Shown here one piece after another: positions 41,066 to 49,024 of a stretch of 64,000 nt of DNA; position 1 is the stretch's first letter, and each line of letters opens with the position of its first letter. Source of the DNA: Actinoplanes sichuanensis (lineage in GTDB: Bacteria; Actinomycetota; Actinomycetes; Mycobacteriales; Micromonosporaceae); assembly GCF_033097365.1 (NCBI RefSeq), contig NZ_AP028461.1, positions 1,736,001 to 1,800,000 of the forward strand, in the 5' to 3' direction. Under the pieces are notes generated by a model, which worked only from the letters and a program-made list of their open reading frames with translations, did no database searches and was not told the DNA's origin. The position numbers were made by a program, and so were the translations under genes.

Positions 41066-42127
41066 TCAGCCTATAGGTACTGATTCGCGGAGGCGTCCGA
41101 TCAGCGCGTCACCGACCCGGGCGGTCTCCCGCCGGTACGGCGTGTCGGACAACACGAAATGGCTGATCCCCAGATCGGCGTAGCGCCGCAGGGCCGCCGC
41201 CACATCGTCGGCCGAACCGACCAGCCAGGTCGTGCCGGCGCCGCCACCGCCGTACCGCCCGGGGGCGGTGTAGAGACACGTGTCCAGGACGTCGCCGCGT
41301 TCGGCCAGGTCGAGCAGCCGCTGCTGGCCGACCGCCGGCCGGCGCAGCGGATCGGTGACGTGCTGCCCGGCCATCTCGGCGACCTTCGCCTCGGCGTCGC
41401 GCCACGCCTCCTCGCGCGTGTCACGCACCAGCGTGGTGATCCGCAGCCCGAACTCCAGCGGCGGCAGATCCCGGTCCAGCTCGTCGGTCAGCCCGCGCAG
41501 TCGGTCGACACGCTCGGCGATGCCGTCGAGCGGCTCACCCCAGAACAACTGCACGTCGGCCTCGGTCGCCGCGACCCTCTCGGCGGCGGGGGAGGCGCCA
41601 CCGAAATAGAGGCGGGGACCACCGTGGTACGGCCGGAGCGCCACGGTCGAGCCGGTCACCCGGAAGTAGTCGCCCTGGTACGTCACGTTCTCCTCGGTCC
41701 ACAGCCGTCGCACCAGCCGCATGAACTCGCGCGTCCGTGCGTACCGCTGCGCCTGATCGCCCTCGAGGTCGCCGTAGGCGGCGAGGTCGTCCCGCCCGCT
41801 GACGATGTTGATCAGCAGCCGCCCGCCGCTGAGGTGGTCGAGGGTGGCCGCCGCGCTCGCGAAGTGCGCCGGCTGCCAGTAGCCCGGACGGATCGCCGCG
41901 AGCGGCCGGAACGTGCGGGTCCGCGCGGCGATCGCGGTGGCCACGGTGAACGTGTCGGGCCGTCCCCAGCCGGTGCCGATCAGCGCGCCCGCCCAGCCGT
42001 GCTCCTCGGCGGTGCGGGCCAGGTCGACACTGTGGTCGAGGGTTCCGTATCCGGCGGCCGTGTCGTCCCCGCGATGCCCCGGCTCGACGGTGTTCGGGAT
42101 GTACCACAGGAAGGTTCGGGTCATCAT
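41066..42127 (-). CDS. FMNH2-dependent alkanesulfonate monooxygenase-like (SsuD-type, LLM class)
   Basis: 353 residues. A luciferase-like TIM-barrel flavoprotein: WYIPNTVEPGH, then DHSVDLARTAEEHGWAGALIG and SGRLLINIVSGRDDLAAYGD (catalytic and sulfonate-binding region of SsuD relatives), ending in a SADDVAAALRRYADLGISHFVLSDTPY block. SsuD releases sulfite and an aldehyde from alkanesulfonates using FMNH2 and O2. The start overlaps the stop of the second monooxygenase (ATGATGA). It is the last gene of the organosulfur operon, and the operon's flavin reductase would supply FMNH2. Confidence 0.88.
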   Translation of the reverse strand: MMTRTFLWYIPNTVEPGHRGDDTAAGYGTLDHSVDLARTAEEHGWAGALIGTGWGRPDTFTVATAIAARTRTFRPLAAIRPGYWQPAHFASAAATLDHLSGGRLLINIVSGRDDLAAYGDLEGDQAQRYARTREFMRLVRRLWTEENVTYQGDYFRVTGSTVALRPYHGGPRLYFGGASPAAERVAATEADVQLFWGEPLDGIAERVDRLRGLTDELDRDLPPLEFGLRITTLVRDTREEAWRDAEAKVAEMAGQHVTDPLRRPAVGQQRLLDLAERGDVLDTCLYTAPGRYGGGGAGTTWLVGSADDVAAALRRYADLGISHFVLSDTPYRRETARVGDALIGRLRESVPIG

Positions 42128-43455
42128 GCCTCCTGGAGGGCGAGCAGGCGGTTCGCGGGCCGCGGCAGGCCGTAGTGTTCGCGCAGCGTGCGGCCGGTGT
42201 ACTCGGTGCGGAACAGGCCACGCTCCTGCAGGATCGGCACCACCTCGGCGGCGAACGCCTCGATGCCGGACGGCAGCACCGCGGGCATGATGTTGAAGCC
42301 GTCGGCCGCGCCGTTCTCGAAATAGTGCTGGATGGTGTCGGCGACCTGGACGGGTGTGCCGGTGAAGGTGCGGTGCCCACGGCCGCCGCCGAGCCTGCCG
42401 ATCAGCTGGCGGACCGTCAGGTTGTCACGCCGGGCCCAGTCGACGATCAGGGTGCGGCGGCTCTTGTGACCCTCGAGCTCGTCCTCCCGCGGCAGGTCGA
42501 CCGGCAGCGGCTGATCCAGCGCGAGCCGTGCCGGGTCGACCCCGAGCACGTCGGCCAGGGTGGCCACCGCGAACTCGGGCGCGATCAGCCGTTCCAGTTC
42601 GGCCTCCAGTTCCCGTGCCTCGGCCGGTGTGTCGCCGATGACCGGCACGATGCCGGGCAGGACGACCACATGGTCCGGGTTGCGTCCGGCCGCCACCACC
42701 CGGCGTTTCAGATCGGCGTAGAAGGCCTGGCTCTCGGCCAGCGTCGGCTGCGCCACGAAGATCGCCTCGGCCCATCTGGCGGCGAACTCCTTACCGTTCT
42801 CCGACGACCCGGCCTGCACCAGCAGCGGATGGCCCTGCGGGGAGCGGGGCACGTTGAGCGGTCCGTCGACCTGGAAGAACTCGCCGCGGTGACCGATCGC
42901 GCGGACCCGGTCGCGGACCGCGTGCACCCCGGCCACCTTGTCGGCGATCACCGCGTCGTCGGCCCAGCTGTCCCACAGTTTCGTGGACACCTCGAGGAAC
43001 TCGTCGGCCCGCTGGTAGCGCGTCCGGTGTCGGGGCTGCTCGTCGAGGCCGAAGTTGCGGGCGGCCGCCTCACCCGCGGTGGTGACGATGTTCCAACCGG
43101 CCCGACCGCCGGACAGGTGATCCAGCGAGGCGAACCGGCGGGCCAGGTTGTACGGCTCGTTGTACGACGTGGACGCGGTCGCGATCAGCCCGATCCGGGT
43201 GGTGGTCGCGGCCAGCGAGGCCAGCAGCAGGGTCGGTTCCAGTTTCCCGGCCGGGCGGCGGCCGGGGTCACTCCACAGCACCGGGCTGTCGGCCAGGAAC
43301 ACCGAGTCGAACCTGGCGTCCTCGGCCACCCGGGCCAGGTGCTGATGGGCCGCGAGCGACAGGTTGGCGTGCGGATCCGACTCGGGTAGCCGCCAGGACG
43401 CCTCGTGGTGCCCGGTGTCGTGCAGGAACAGGTTGAAGTGCAGTTGCCGGGTCAC
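42124..43455 (-). CDS. NtaA/SnaA/DmoA-family FMN-dependent monooxygenase (LLM class)
   Basis: 443 residues from the GTG at 43455, with GGAG nine bases upstream; a frame opening at 43488 lacks a site. It starts QLHFNLFLHDTGHHEASWRL, the family signature, and has FDSVFLADSPVLW, SGRAGWNIVTTAGEAAARNF, QAGSSENGKEFAARWAEAIF and TPVQVADTIQHYFENGAADG. Members oxidise nitrilotriacetate, pristinamycin, dimethyl sulfide or dibenzothiophene sulfone using FMNH2. In a sulfonate importer operon a C-S bond-cleaving role is likely; the exact substrate is unknown. Confidence 0.88.
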   Translation of the reverse strand: MTRQLHFNLFLHDTGHHEASWRLPESDPHANLSLAAHQHLARVAEDARFDSVFLADSPVLWSDPGRRPAGKLEPTLLLASLAATTTRIGLIATASTSYNEPYNLARRFASLDHLSGGRAGWNIVTTAGEAAARNFGLDEQPRHRTRYQRADEFLEVSTKLWDSWADDAVIADKVAGVHAVRDRVRAIGHRGEFFQVDGPLNVPRSPQGHPLLVQAGSSENGKEFAARWAEAIFVAQPTLAESQAFYADLKRRVVAAGRNPDHVVVLPGIVPVIGDTPAEARELEAELERLIAPEFAVATLADVLGVDPARLALDQPLPVDLPREDELEGHKSRRTLIVDWARRDNLTVRQLIGRLGGGRGHRTFTGTPVQVADTIQHYFENGAADGFNIMPAVLPSGIEAFAAEVVPILQERGLFRTEYTGRTLREHYGLPRPANRLLALQEA

Positions 43456-43506
43456 GGTGTGATCAGCTCCAAGGTATCGGCGAGGCACGGCGGGAGATGC
43501 GGGGTC

Positions 43507-44241
43507 CTACTCATCGGCGGTGACCCCCAACCGGTCCAGCAGCAGGCTGCGCAGCCGCGCGAACCCGGCGTCGGATCGGTTCCGGTTCGCCAGCTCCACC
43601 CGCACGTCGGTGTCGACCACACCGGCGTCGAGCAGGATCACCCGGTCGGCGAGCACGATCGCCTCGTCCACGTCGTGGGTGACCAGCAGCACCGCCGGGC
43701 GGTGGGTCTCGCATAGCTTGCGCAGCAGGGCGTGCATGCGGATCCGGGTGAGGGCGTCCAGCGCGCCGAACGGCTCGTCGGCGAGCAGCAGTTGCGGTTC
43801 GCGGACCAGCGAGCGCGCCAGGGCGGCTCGCTGTTGCTCACCCCCGGAGAGTTGGTACGGCCACGCGCGCTCCCGCCCGGCCAGTCCCACCTCGGCCAAC
43901 GCCTGCCGCCCACGGTCACCGGCGTCCGCGCCCCGCAGCCCGAACACCACGTTGTCGAGGATCCGTTTCCAGGGCAGCAGCCGGGAGTCCTGGAACACCA
44001 CCGACACCGACGGCGGCACCTCGATCCGGCCGTACCCGTCGACGTCCCGATCGAGCCCGGCCAGCGCCCGCAGCAGGGTGCTCTTGCCGGTCCCGGACCG
44101 CCCGATCAGGGCCACGAACTCACCCGGGGCGATGTCCAGGTCGAGTCCGTTGAGGACCCCACCGTCTTTGTTGAAGCTGCGGTGCAGGTTGCGGACCCGG
44201 ACCGCGGGTTCGGTGGTCAGCCCTCCAGCGTCTGCCGCCAC
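43507..44241 (-). CDS. Sulfonate/nitrate-type ABC transporter ATP-binding protein (SsuB/TauB type)
   Basis: 244 residues, GTG start at 44241 inside the permease gene's last 25 bp. Walker A is GRSGTGKST, Q-loop VVFQDSRLLPWKRILDNV (the SRLLPW block typifies SsuB/TauB/NrtD ATPases), signature LSGGEQQRAALARSLV, Walker B LLLADEPFGALDALTR, switch VTHDVDEAI. It energises import of organosulfur compounds with the SsuC-type permease. The start is uncertain by a few codons because a GGAGGG lies just inside the coding region. Confidence 0.9.
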   Translation of the reverse strand: MAADAGGLTTEPAVRVRNLHRSFNKDGGVLNGLDLDIAPGEFVALIGRSGTGKSTLLRALAGLDRDVDGYGRIEVPPSVSVVFQDSRLLPWKRILDNVVFGLRGADAGDRGRQALAEVGLAGRERAWPYQLSGGEQQRAALARSLVREPQLLLADEPFGALDALTRIRMHALLRKLCETHRPAVLLVTHDVDEAIVLADRVILLDAGVVDTDVRVELANRNRSDAGFARLRSLLLDRLGVTADE

Positions 44242-45059
44242 GACAGCACCCTCCTCGCGGTGAGACGGACGGCGCTGTCGGCGCAGTAGCCGAAGACGCC
44301 GTAGATGACCAGGCCGACCACGATCACGTCGGTCTGGCCGTACTGCTCGGCCAGGGTGATCATGTGGCCGATGCCGGCGACCGCGTTGTACTGCTCGACG
44401 ACGACCAGCCCGAGCAGCGACGACGTGACCGCGAACCGCATGCCGAGCAGGAACCCGGGCAACGCGCCGGGCAGGACCACGTGCCGGACGAACTCGCCGC
44501 GGCTGATCCCGATGGTCTCGGCCAGCTCCGCGTACCGGCCGTCGATACTGCGCAGCCCGTTGTGCGTGTGGATGTAGATCGGGACCAGGCTGATCAGCGC
44601 GATCGTGATGATCTTCATTTCCTGGCCGATGCCGAACCAGGCGATGAACAGCGGGATCACCGCGAGCGTCGGCACCGACCGCTTGATCTGGATCGGGCCG
44701 TCGATCAGCGACTCACCGAAGCGGGACAGGCCGGAGACGACCGCCAGCACCGCGCCGGTGACCACACCGAGGGTCAGGCCGATCGCCGAGCGTTCCAGCG
44801 ACGACAGGATGTTGCCGAGCAGGTCGTGGTGGACCCACTGGTCCTCGAAGGCGATCACCACGTCCCACGGCGCGGACAGGATCGCCGGTTTGATCACGCC
44901 GGACGCGGAACCGGCCGCCCAGACGGCCAGGGCCAGGACCGGGCCGATCCAGAAGGCGAAACGGATCCGGCGGCCGGGACCCAATCTGCGGCGTACGACC
45001 CGCGAGTCCGCCCGGGACCGCTCGGCCGCCGGTGCGACGGGGTGGACTGTCGTGGTCAT
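44217..45059 (-). CDS. Sulfonate-type ABC transporter permease (SsuC type)
   Basis: 280 residues, ATG start overlapping the binding-protein stop (ATGA). A basic N-terminus precedes six membrane helices; the ATPase-contact EAA loop reads AELAETIGISRGEFVRHVVLPGALPGFLLG. The family also includes taurine and nitrate permeases. It lies within the coupled operon binding protein-permease-ATPase-monooxygenases. Confidence 0.92.
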   Translation of the reverse strand: MTTTVHPVAPAAERSRADSRVVRRRLGPGRRIRFAFWIGPVLALAVWAAGSASGVIKPAILSAPWDVVIAFEDQWVHHDLLGNILSSLERSAIGLTLGVVTGAVLAVVSGLSRFGESLIDGPIQIKRSVPTLAVIPLFIAWFGIGQEMKIITIALISLVPIYIHTHNGLRSIDGRYAELAETIGISRGEFVRHVVLPGALPGFLLGMRFAVTSSLLGLVVVEQYNAVAGIGHMITLAEQYGQTDVIVVGLVIYGVFGYCADSAVRLTARRVLSWRQTLEG

Positions 45060-46120
45060 GCCGCGTCACCGCTCACGACCTGGGCGCCCGCGGCATCCGC
45101 CTGCACCTTCTCGAAGCGACGGTCGACGAGCGTGTGCACGTCCAGCCTGTCGTGTCTCTGTTCGGTGGCGAGCAGGTCGGCGGTCTCCTGCAGGCGGGTG
45201 ATGGCGGCGTCCCAGTTCGCCGGGATGCCCTTGGTGCCGCTGATCTCGACGACCGCCCTCGCGTCGGCCTCACTGAGCCCCTGGGTGTCCTGGTAGTACG
45301 CCTTCGCGTACTCGGCCTGGTGGTCGTTGGCCCAGAGCAGGGCCCGGGTCCGCACCGCGACGTACGCCTTCAGCGCGGCCGCCTTGTTCGCGTCCTCGAC
45401 CGCCGAGGTGAGGCAGTACAGGGTGGCCGCGTCGTCGCGGATGCCGGTGAAGATCGAGCTCGCGCCCGGGTACTTGGCCTCGTACAGCTTGATGTTCTGC
45501 GCGCCGATCGGGGCGACGTCGACCGCCTTGCTGCCGAGCGCGGTCACATACGAGTCGCCGGTGCTGGTCAGCTCGACCAGCTGGACGTCGGACTGGGACA
45601 GCCCGGCCTTCTGCAGTACCCGCAGGACCAGGGCACCCTGTGCCTGCCCGGCGCTGTAGGCGATCTTCTTCCCGCGCAGGTCGGCCGGCGACGAGACGCT
45701 CACCCCGGGAGCGACGCCCAGCTTGTAGATCGGGTGCTCGAGCGGGTCGACGGTGACCGACTGGAACACGATCTTCGTGGAGGTGCCGGTCCACGCCGCG
45801 AACAGCGACGGGATGTCGGCCACCGAGCTGCAGTCCAGTTTGTCGGCCCGGAACGCCTGGATGCTCTGCGGACCGCCGCTGATGTTGGCCCACTCGATCT
45901 GCACACCCGCGGCGGACAGGTCCTTCTCCAGCCCGGCCGCGCCCACGATGGCCTGGATCTGCGGGTCGCCGAGGCGCAGCACGGTGCCGCCCGGTACCTG
46001 ATCCGGCAGTGCGGCGGCCAGGTCGAGTTTCGTGACGGCCTGCTCCTCCGAACACCCGGCGGCGAGCGCGAGGGCGGCGGCCAGCGCGGCCATCGCCGTA
46101 CCCCTATGGTATTTGATCAT
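45056..46120 (-). CDS. Sulfonate-type ABC transporter substrate-binding lipoprotein (SsuA-like)
   Basis: 354 residues. A lipoprotein signal ends LALAAGC at about residue 23. The mature NMT1/SsuA-like fold shows LRLGDPQIQAIVGAAGLEKDL, VQIEWANISGGPQSIQAFRA, DLRGKKIAYSAGQAQGALVL and EANKAA-like helices near the end. Compared with textbook SsuA the spacing is the same. It captures an aliphatic or aromatic sulfonate outside the membrane. It follows the flavin reductase gene by 24 bp. Confidence 0.9.
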   Translation of the reverse strand: MIKYHRGTAMAALAAALALAAGCSEEQAVTKLDLAAALPDQVPGGTVLRLGDPQIQAIVGAAGLEKDLSAAGVQIEWANISGGPQSIQAFRADKLDCSSVADIPSLFAAWTGTSTKIVFQSVTVDPLEHPIYKLGVAPGVSVSSPADLRGKKIAYSAGQAQGALVLRVLQKAGLSQSDVQLVELTSTGDSYVTALGSKAVDVAPIGAQNIKLYEAKYPGASSIFTGIRDDAATLYCLTSAVEDANKAAALKAYVAVRTRALLWANDHQAEYAKAYYQDTQGLSEADARAVVEISGTKGIPANWDAAITRLQETADLLATEQRHDRLDVHTLVDRRFEKVQADAAGAQVVSGDAA

Positions 46121-46144
46121 GATTTTTCCTTCTTTTCGGGGGCG

Positions 46145-46630
46145 TCAGAGGGTGTGGAAAGCGCCGTCGTGGTACAGCAGCGGGGCACTGAGATCGGCCA
46201 GCTTGATCTCCTCGACCCGGCCGATGACCAGGTGTGCGGCGCCCGCCGGATGCCGGTGCTCGATGACGACGCGCAGCCAGGCCGCGGCGCCGTCCAGCAC
46301 CGGCTCGCCGGTCGGCAGCCGCCGCCAGCGGGTGGGCGCGCCGAACCGGTCGATGCCGCTGGTCGCGAACGTGCGGGCCAGCTCGGTGTGTCCGGCGCCC
46401 AGCAGGTGCACCACGGCGGTCCCGGCGTCGCGCAGATGCGGCCAGGCCGAGGCGGTGGCCAGGACGCTGAACGAGAGCAGCGGCGGCTCGGCGGACAGTG
46501 AGGCCAGCGAGGTGACGGTGACACCGGCGGCGCCGCGGCCCGCGTCGGCGGTGACGACCGCGACCCCGGCGGCGTGGCGCCGGAAGGCCTTGCGGAAGAG
46601 GTCGGCTTCGGCGGAGACAGTGATGGTCAT
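46145..46630 (-). CDS. Flavin reductase (FMN reductase of two-component monooxygenases)
   Basis: 161 residues. FRKAFRRHAAGVAVVTADAG with the block GVTVTSLASLSAEPPLLSFSV and a C-terminal HLVIGRVEEIKL identify a flavin-reductase-domain (split-barrel) protein that reduces FMN with NAD(P)H and passes it to LLM-type monooxygenases. It is the first gene of the operon; the two monooxygenases at the other end are the evident clients. The promoter with flanking half-sites lies directly upstream. Confidence 0.92.
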   Translation of the reverse strand: MTITVSAEADLFRKAFRRHAAGVAVVTADAGRGAAGVTVTSLASLSAEPPLLSFSVLATASAWPHLRDAGTAVVHLLGAGHTELARTFATSGIDRFGAPTRWRRLPTGEPVLDGAAAWLRVVIEHRHPAGAAHLVIGRVEEIKLADLSAPLLYHDGAFHTL

Positions 46631-46651
46631 GGTGGGCTCCCGTCCTGCGGC

Positions 46652-46707
46652 TTAATTCATACTATGCAGCTAGGATTAGAAGGCAAGCATGCATCGTGAT
46701 GAATTAA
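46652..46707 (-). promoter_or_regulatory. Promoter of the organosulfur operon with flanking half-sites
   Basis: On the minus strand TTGCCT (46686-46681), a 16-bp spacer and TAGTAT (46664-46659) form the promoter. It is bracketed by a perfect 9-bp inverted repeat: TTAATTCAT (plus strand, 46652-46660) and ATGAATTAA (46699-46707), 38 bp apart. One arm overlaps the -10 edge and the other lies upstream of the -35. This could be bound by a dimer of dimers or by looping; the adjacent ROK repressor is the nearest candidate. Confidence 0.65.
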
Positions 46708-46718
46708 ATACGCGCAGT

Positions 46719-47948
46719 TCAGGACGCTTTGAGGCGCGCCTGGAGATCGAGCGGAGACGCGTAGATCTGGTCGAGAGCGACCGCGCCACCGGACACCCCG
46801 AGCACCGCGCCGGGAAAACTCGACGGGCACACCACCCGCTCCACGACGGCACCCGCCGACGACCACGCCGCGATCTCGGCCCGCAGCGTCGCCAGTGACT
46901 CGGGCAGCTGGTTCGCGCCCGCCTCGGCGACGATCAGCACCTCCGGGTCGAACAGGTCCAGCAGCAGCGCCGCCGCCCGGCCCACCAGCCGGGCTCGTTC
47001 CAGCAGCAGCTCGACGGCGCCCGTACTCCCCGCCGCGGCCGCCGCCACCAGCGCCGGGATCTCCGGCCGGTCGATCAGGCCGTCGGCCATCGCCCGCCGG
47101 ATCAGCACCCGCTCCGACACCGCCGCCTGCAGACAGCCGACCCGCCCGCACGAGCACGCCTCCCGGCAGCCCTCCACCGGCAGATGCGCCACCGCCCCCG
47201 ACGCCGACCGCGGACCCTGGTGGACGATCCCACCGGTCGCGAACGCCACATCCACCACGTTGCCCGCGAACAGGTGCACGGCGCTCTCCCGGGCCCGGCC
47301 GGCGACCCGGCCGAACAGCAGCTCTCCACGCAGCAGCGCCCGTGAGTTGCTGTCCGCCCGCACCGGCAGCCCGGTCGCCTCGCCCAGCGCCGCCGCGACC
47401 GGCACGTCCCGCCAACCGAGCGCCGGATGCTCGACGATCGTGCCGTTGGGGGAGTCCACCCAGCCGCCGGTCGCCACACCCAGCCCGAGGATCCGCCCCC
47501 GGGCTCCGGGCCGCCGCCGGATCGCCGCGACCCGGGCCGCGACGGCCCCGATCACGCTCACCGGATCGGTGCTGCCGTGCGGCTCCTGGATCTGCGCGAC
47601 GATCCGGCCGCGCAGATCCATCAGGGACACCGTGATCCGCGGAACCGCGATGTGCACGCCGATCACCGCCGGGCCGTCGGCCGCCAGATCCAGCGGCACG
47701 TGCGGCCGCCCGATCCCCGGTGGTCCGGCCGCCTCCGGCACCTCGCGCACCAGCCCGCGCTCCATCAGCGACCCGACCACCCCGGACACCGACGCCGCCG
47801 ACAGCCGGGTCACGCGGGCCACCGAACTGCGGGCGATCGGCCCGTGGTCGAGAACGGCACGCAGCACCGCACCGGCCGAGTCACGGGGCCGGCGCGACTC
47901 GGCCGGCGGCAGGTCACCGCGCCGGGTCGGGCGCCGGCCGTCGATCAT
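46719..47948 (-). CDS. ROK-family transcriptional repressor
   Basis: 409 residues. The N-terminal MarR-like winged HTH (VLRAVLDHGPIARSSVARVT, then LSAASVSGVVGSLMERGLV) is followed by the ROK sugar-kinase-like domain with ATPase-type GLGVATGGWVDSPNG, and the zinc-site block CREACSCGRVGC. Sugar-kinase residues are only partly kept, as usual for NagC-type repressors. Its stop lies 88 bp before the flavin reductase start, and it is transcribed toward the sulfur operon, so it could be co-transcribed with it and control it. ROK repressors generally bind sugars, but members beside LLM-monooxygenase clusters may sense other ligands. Confidence 0.88.
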   Translation of the reverse strand: MIDGRRPTRRGDLPPAESRRPRDSAGAVLRAVLDHGPIARSSVARVTRLSAASVSGVVGSLMERGLVREVPEAAGPPGIGRPHVPLDLAADGPAVIGVHIAVPRITVSLMDLRGRIVAQIQEPHGSTDPVSVIGAVAARVAAIRRRPGARGRILGLGVATGGWVDSPNGTIVEHPALGWRDVPVAAALGEATGLPVRADSNSRALLRGELLFGRVAGRARESAVHLFAGNVVDVAFATGGIVHQGPRSASGAVAHLPVEGCREACSCGRVGCLQAAVSERVLIRRAMADGLIDRPEIPALVAAAAAGSTGAVELLLERARLVGRAAALLLDLFDPEVLIVAEAGANQLPESLATLRAEIAAWSSAGAVVERVVCPSSFPGAVLGVSGGAVALDQIYASPLDLQARLKAS

Positions 47949-47989
47949 CCGACCAGCGTAGATCCCGGTTCTCGTCGATGTCGCTTCCG

Positions 47990-48016
47990 GTTACCGGTCG
48001 TTTCACGGTCGGTAAC
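47990..48016. promoter_or_regulatory. Inverted repeat GTTACCG-N13-CGGTAAC upstream of the ROK gene
   Basis: Perfect 7-bp arms at 47990-47996 and 48010-48016, in the 115-bp divergent gap between the ROK gene and the four-helix membrane protein. The arms equal those at 7349-7364 before the lipase, with a longer gap. It may be the ROK autoregulatory operator. Confidence 0.4.
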
Positions 48017-48063
48017 AACCGCCGGGGCTGTCACGTACCGTCGGGCCGGTTCGTCCCTGTGCC

Positions 48064-48489
48064 ATGAGCATCACGATCTTCACCAAGCGCCTGATCGCCG
48101 CCGCCCTGGCCGTCTCGGCGGCGGTCCTCGGCGTGTGGGCGGCGGCCTTCCCGCTGTCCTTCTACGACGACTTCCCGCTCCCCGGTCGGCACTGGGTGTC
48201 GGCGCTCGGCCCGTACAACGAGCACCTGACCCGCGACGTGGGCGGGCTGTTCCTGGCCCTACTGGTGCTGAGCGTCTGGGCGTTGCGCCGCCCGACCCCG
48301 GCCGCGCTGCGGGTGACCGGCGGCGCCTGGACCGTCTTCACCGCTGAGCACTTCCTCTGGCACGTCTTCCACCTGGGCGTCTTCCCGCCCGCCGACCGCA
48401 TCGGCAACGTGGTCGCGCTGGCCGCGATGCTGCTGCTCGCGATCCTGCTGCTGCTCCCCGACCGCCCGCCGGCTGCCGGTGGGGCCTGA
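48064..48489 (+). CDS. Four-helix membrane protein, unknown function
   Basis: 141 residues. Hydrophobic segments: LIAAALAVSAAVLGVWAAAF, GGLFLALLVLSVWAL, an amphipathic FTAEHFLWHVFHLGVF, and VVALAAMLLLAILLLL. Between the first and second lies SFYDDFPLPGRHWVSALGPYNEHLTRD, exposed and aromatic-rich. Similar small proteins are common in actinomycetes without known role. No operon partner is clear. Confidence 0.6.
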   Translation: MSITIFTKRLIAAALAVSAAVLGVWAAAFPLSFYDDFPLPGRHWVSALGPYNEHLTRDVGGLFLALLVLSVWALRRPTPAALRVTGGAWTVFTAEHFLWHVFHLGVFPPADRIGNVVALAAMLLLAILLLLPDRPPAAGGA

Positions 48490-48540
48490 TCGGGAGGTCC
48501 GGGCGCCGTTCGTGCCCGAGGTGCTTCCATGCCGCGGCTT

Positions 48541-48577
48541 GTCAGGTTTAGCCTGACGATGTCAGGGCTTGCCTGAC
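48541..48577. promoter_or_regulatory. Tandem 17-bp palindromic operators before the zinc-finger/HTH gene
   Basis: Copy 1 (48541-48557) is GTCAGGTTTAGCCTGAC; copy 2 (48561-48577) is GTCAGGGCTTGCCTGAC. Each has perfect GTCAGG/CCTGAC arms around a 5-bp centre, and the copies begin 20 bp apart, about two helical turns. They lie 19 bp before the ATG at 48596, with the binding site GGGAGG between. Autoregulation by the gene product, which has an HTH, is the simplest reading. Confidence 0.75.
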
Positions 48578-48595
48578 AGGTTTTCGGGAGGTGTG

Positions 48596-48964
48596 ATGAC
48601 CGACGTCAAGCTCAACTGTTCGTTCTGCGCCAAGCCCGCCGAGGCGGTCGAGAAGCTGATCGCCGGGCCGGGCGTCTACATCTGCAACGAGTGCGTCGGC
48701 CTCTGCAACGACGTGCTCGGCATCGAGCAGCAGCGTGCGCCGGACGAGCCGTCCACGCCGCTGCCGGTGTGGGAGGAGTCGATGACCGACGAGCAGATCC
48801 TCGAGGTGCTGCCCCGCATCGCCGCGGTCGGTGTGCAGACCGAGGCGAGCCTCCAGCGACTGGTCACCATCCTGCGCGAACGGCGGGTGACCTGGGCCCG
48901 GATCGGCGCCGCGCTGCAGATCACCCGCCAGTCGGCATGGGAGCGGTTCTCCGGCGAGGAGTAG
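48596..48964 (+). CDS. ClpX-type C4 zinc-finger protein with C-terminal HTH
   Basis: 122 residues from the ATG at 48596 (GGGAGG four bases upstream); an upstream in-frame ATG at 48569 falls inside the operators. Residues 8-40 hold a C4 zinc finger like the N-terminus of ClpX ([20 protein letters not shown] followed by [10 protein letters not shown]), but no AAA+ domain follows. The C-terminal ~50 residues ([20 protein letters not shown] then [13 protein letters not shown]) look like a helix-turn-helix. It is therefore a probable small DNA-binding regulator whose zinc finger may mediate dimerisation or a Clp-adaptor contact. Two tandem palindromes precede it. Confidence 0.8.
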   Translation: MTDVKLNCSFCAKPAEAVEKLIAGPGVYICNECVGLCNDVLGIEQQRAPDEPSTPLPVWEESMTDEQILEVLPRIAAVGVQTEASLQRLVTILRERRVTWARIGAALQITRQSAWERFSGEE

Positions 48965-49024
48965 TGGGATTTTGCACTCCCCGTGCCACTTGTTTGGCGG
49001 ATGGTGGTTTCCTAGCGTCGGGGC

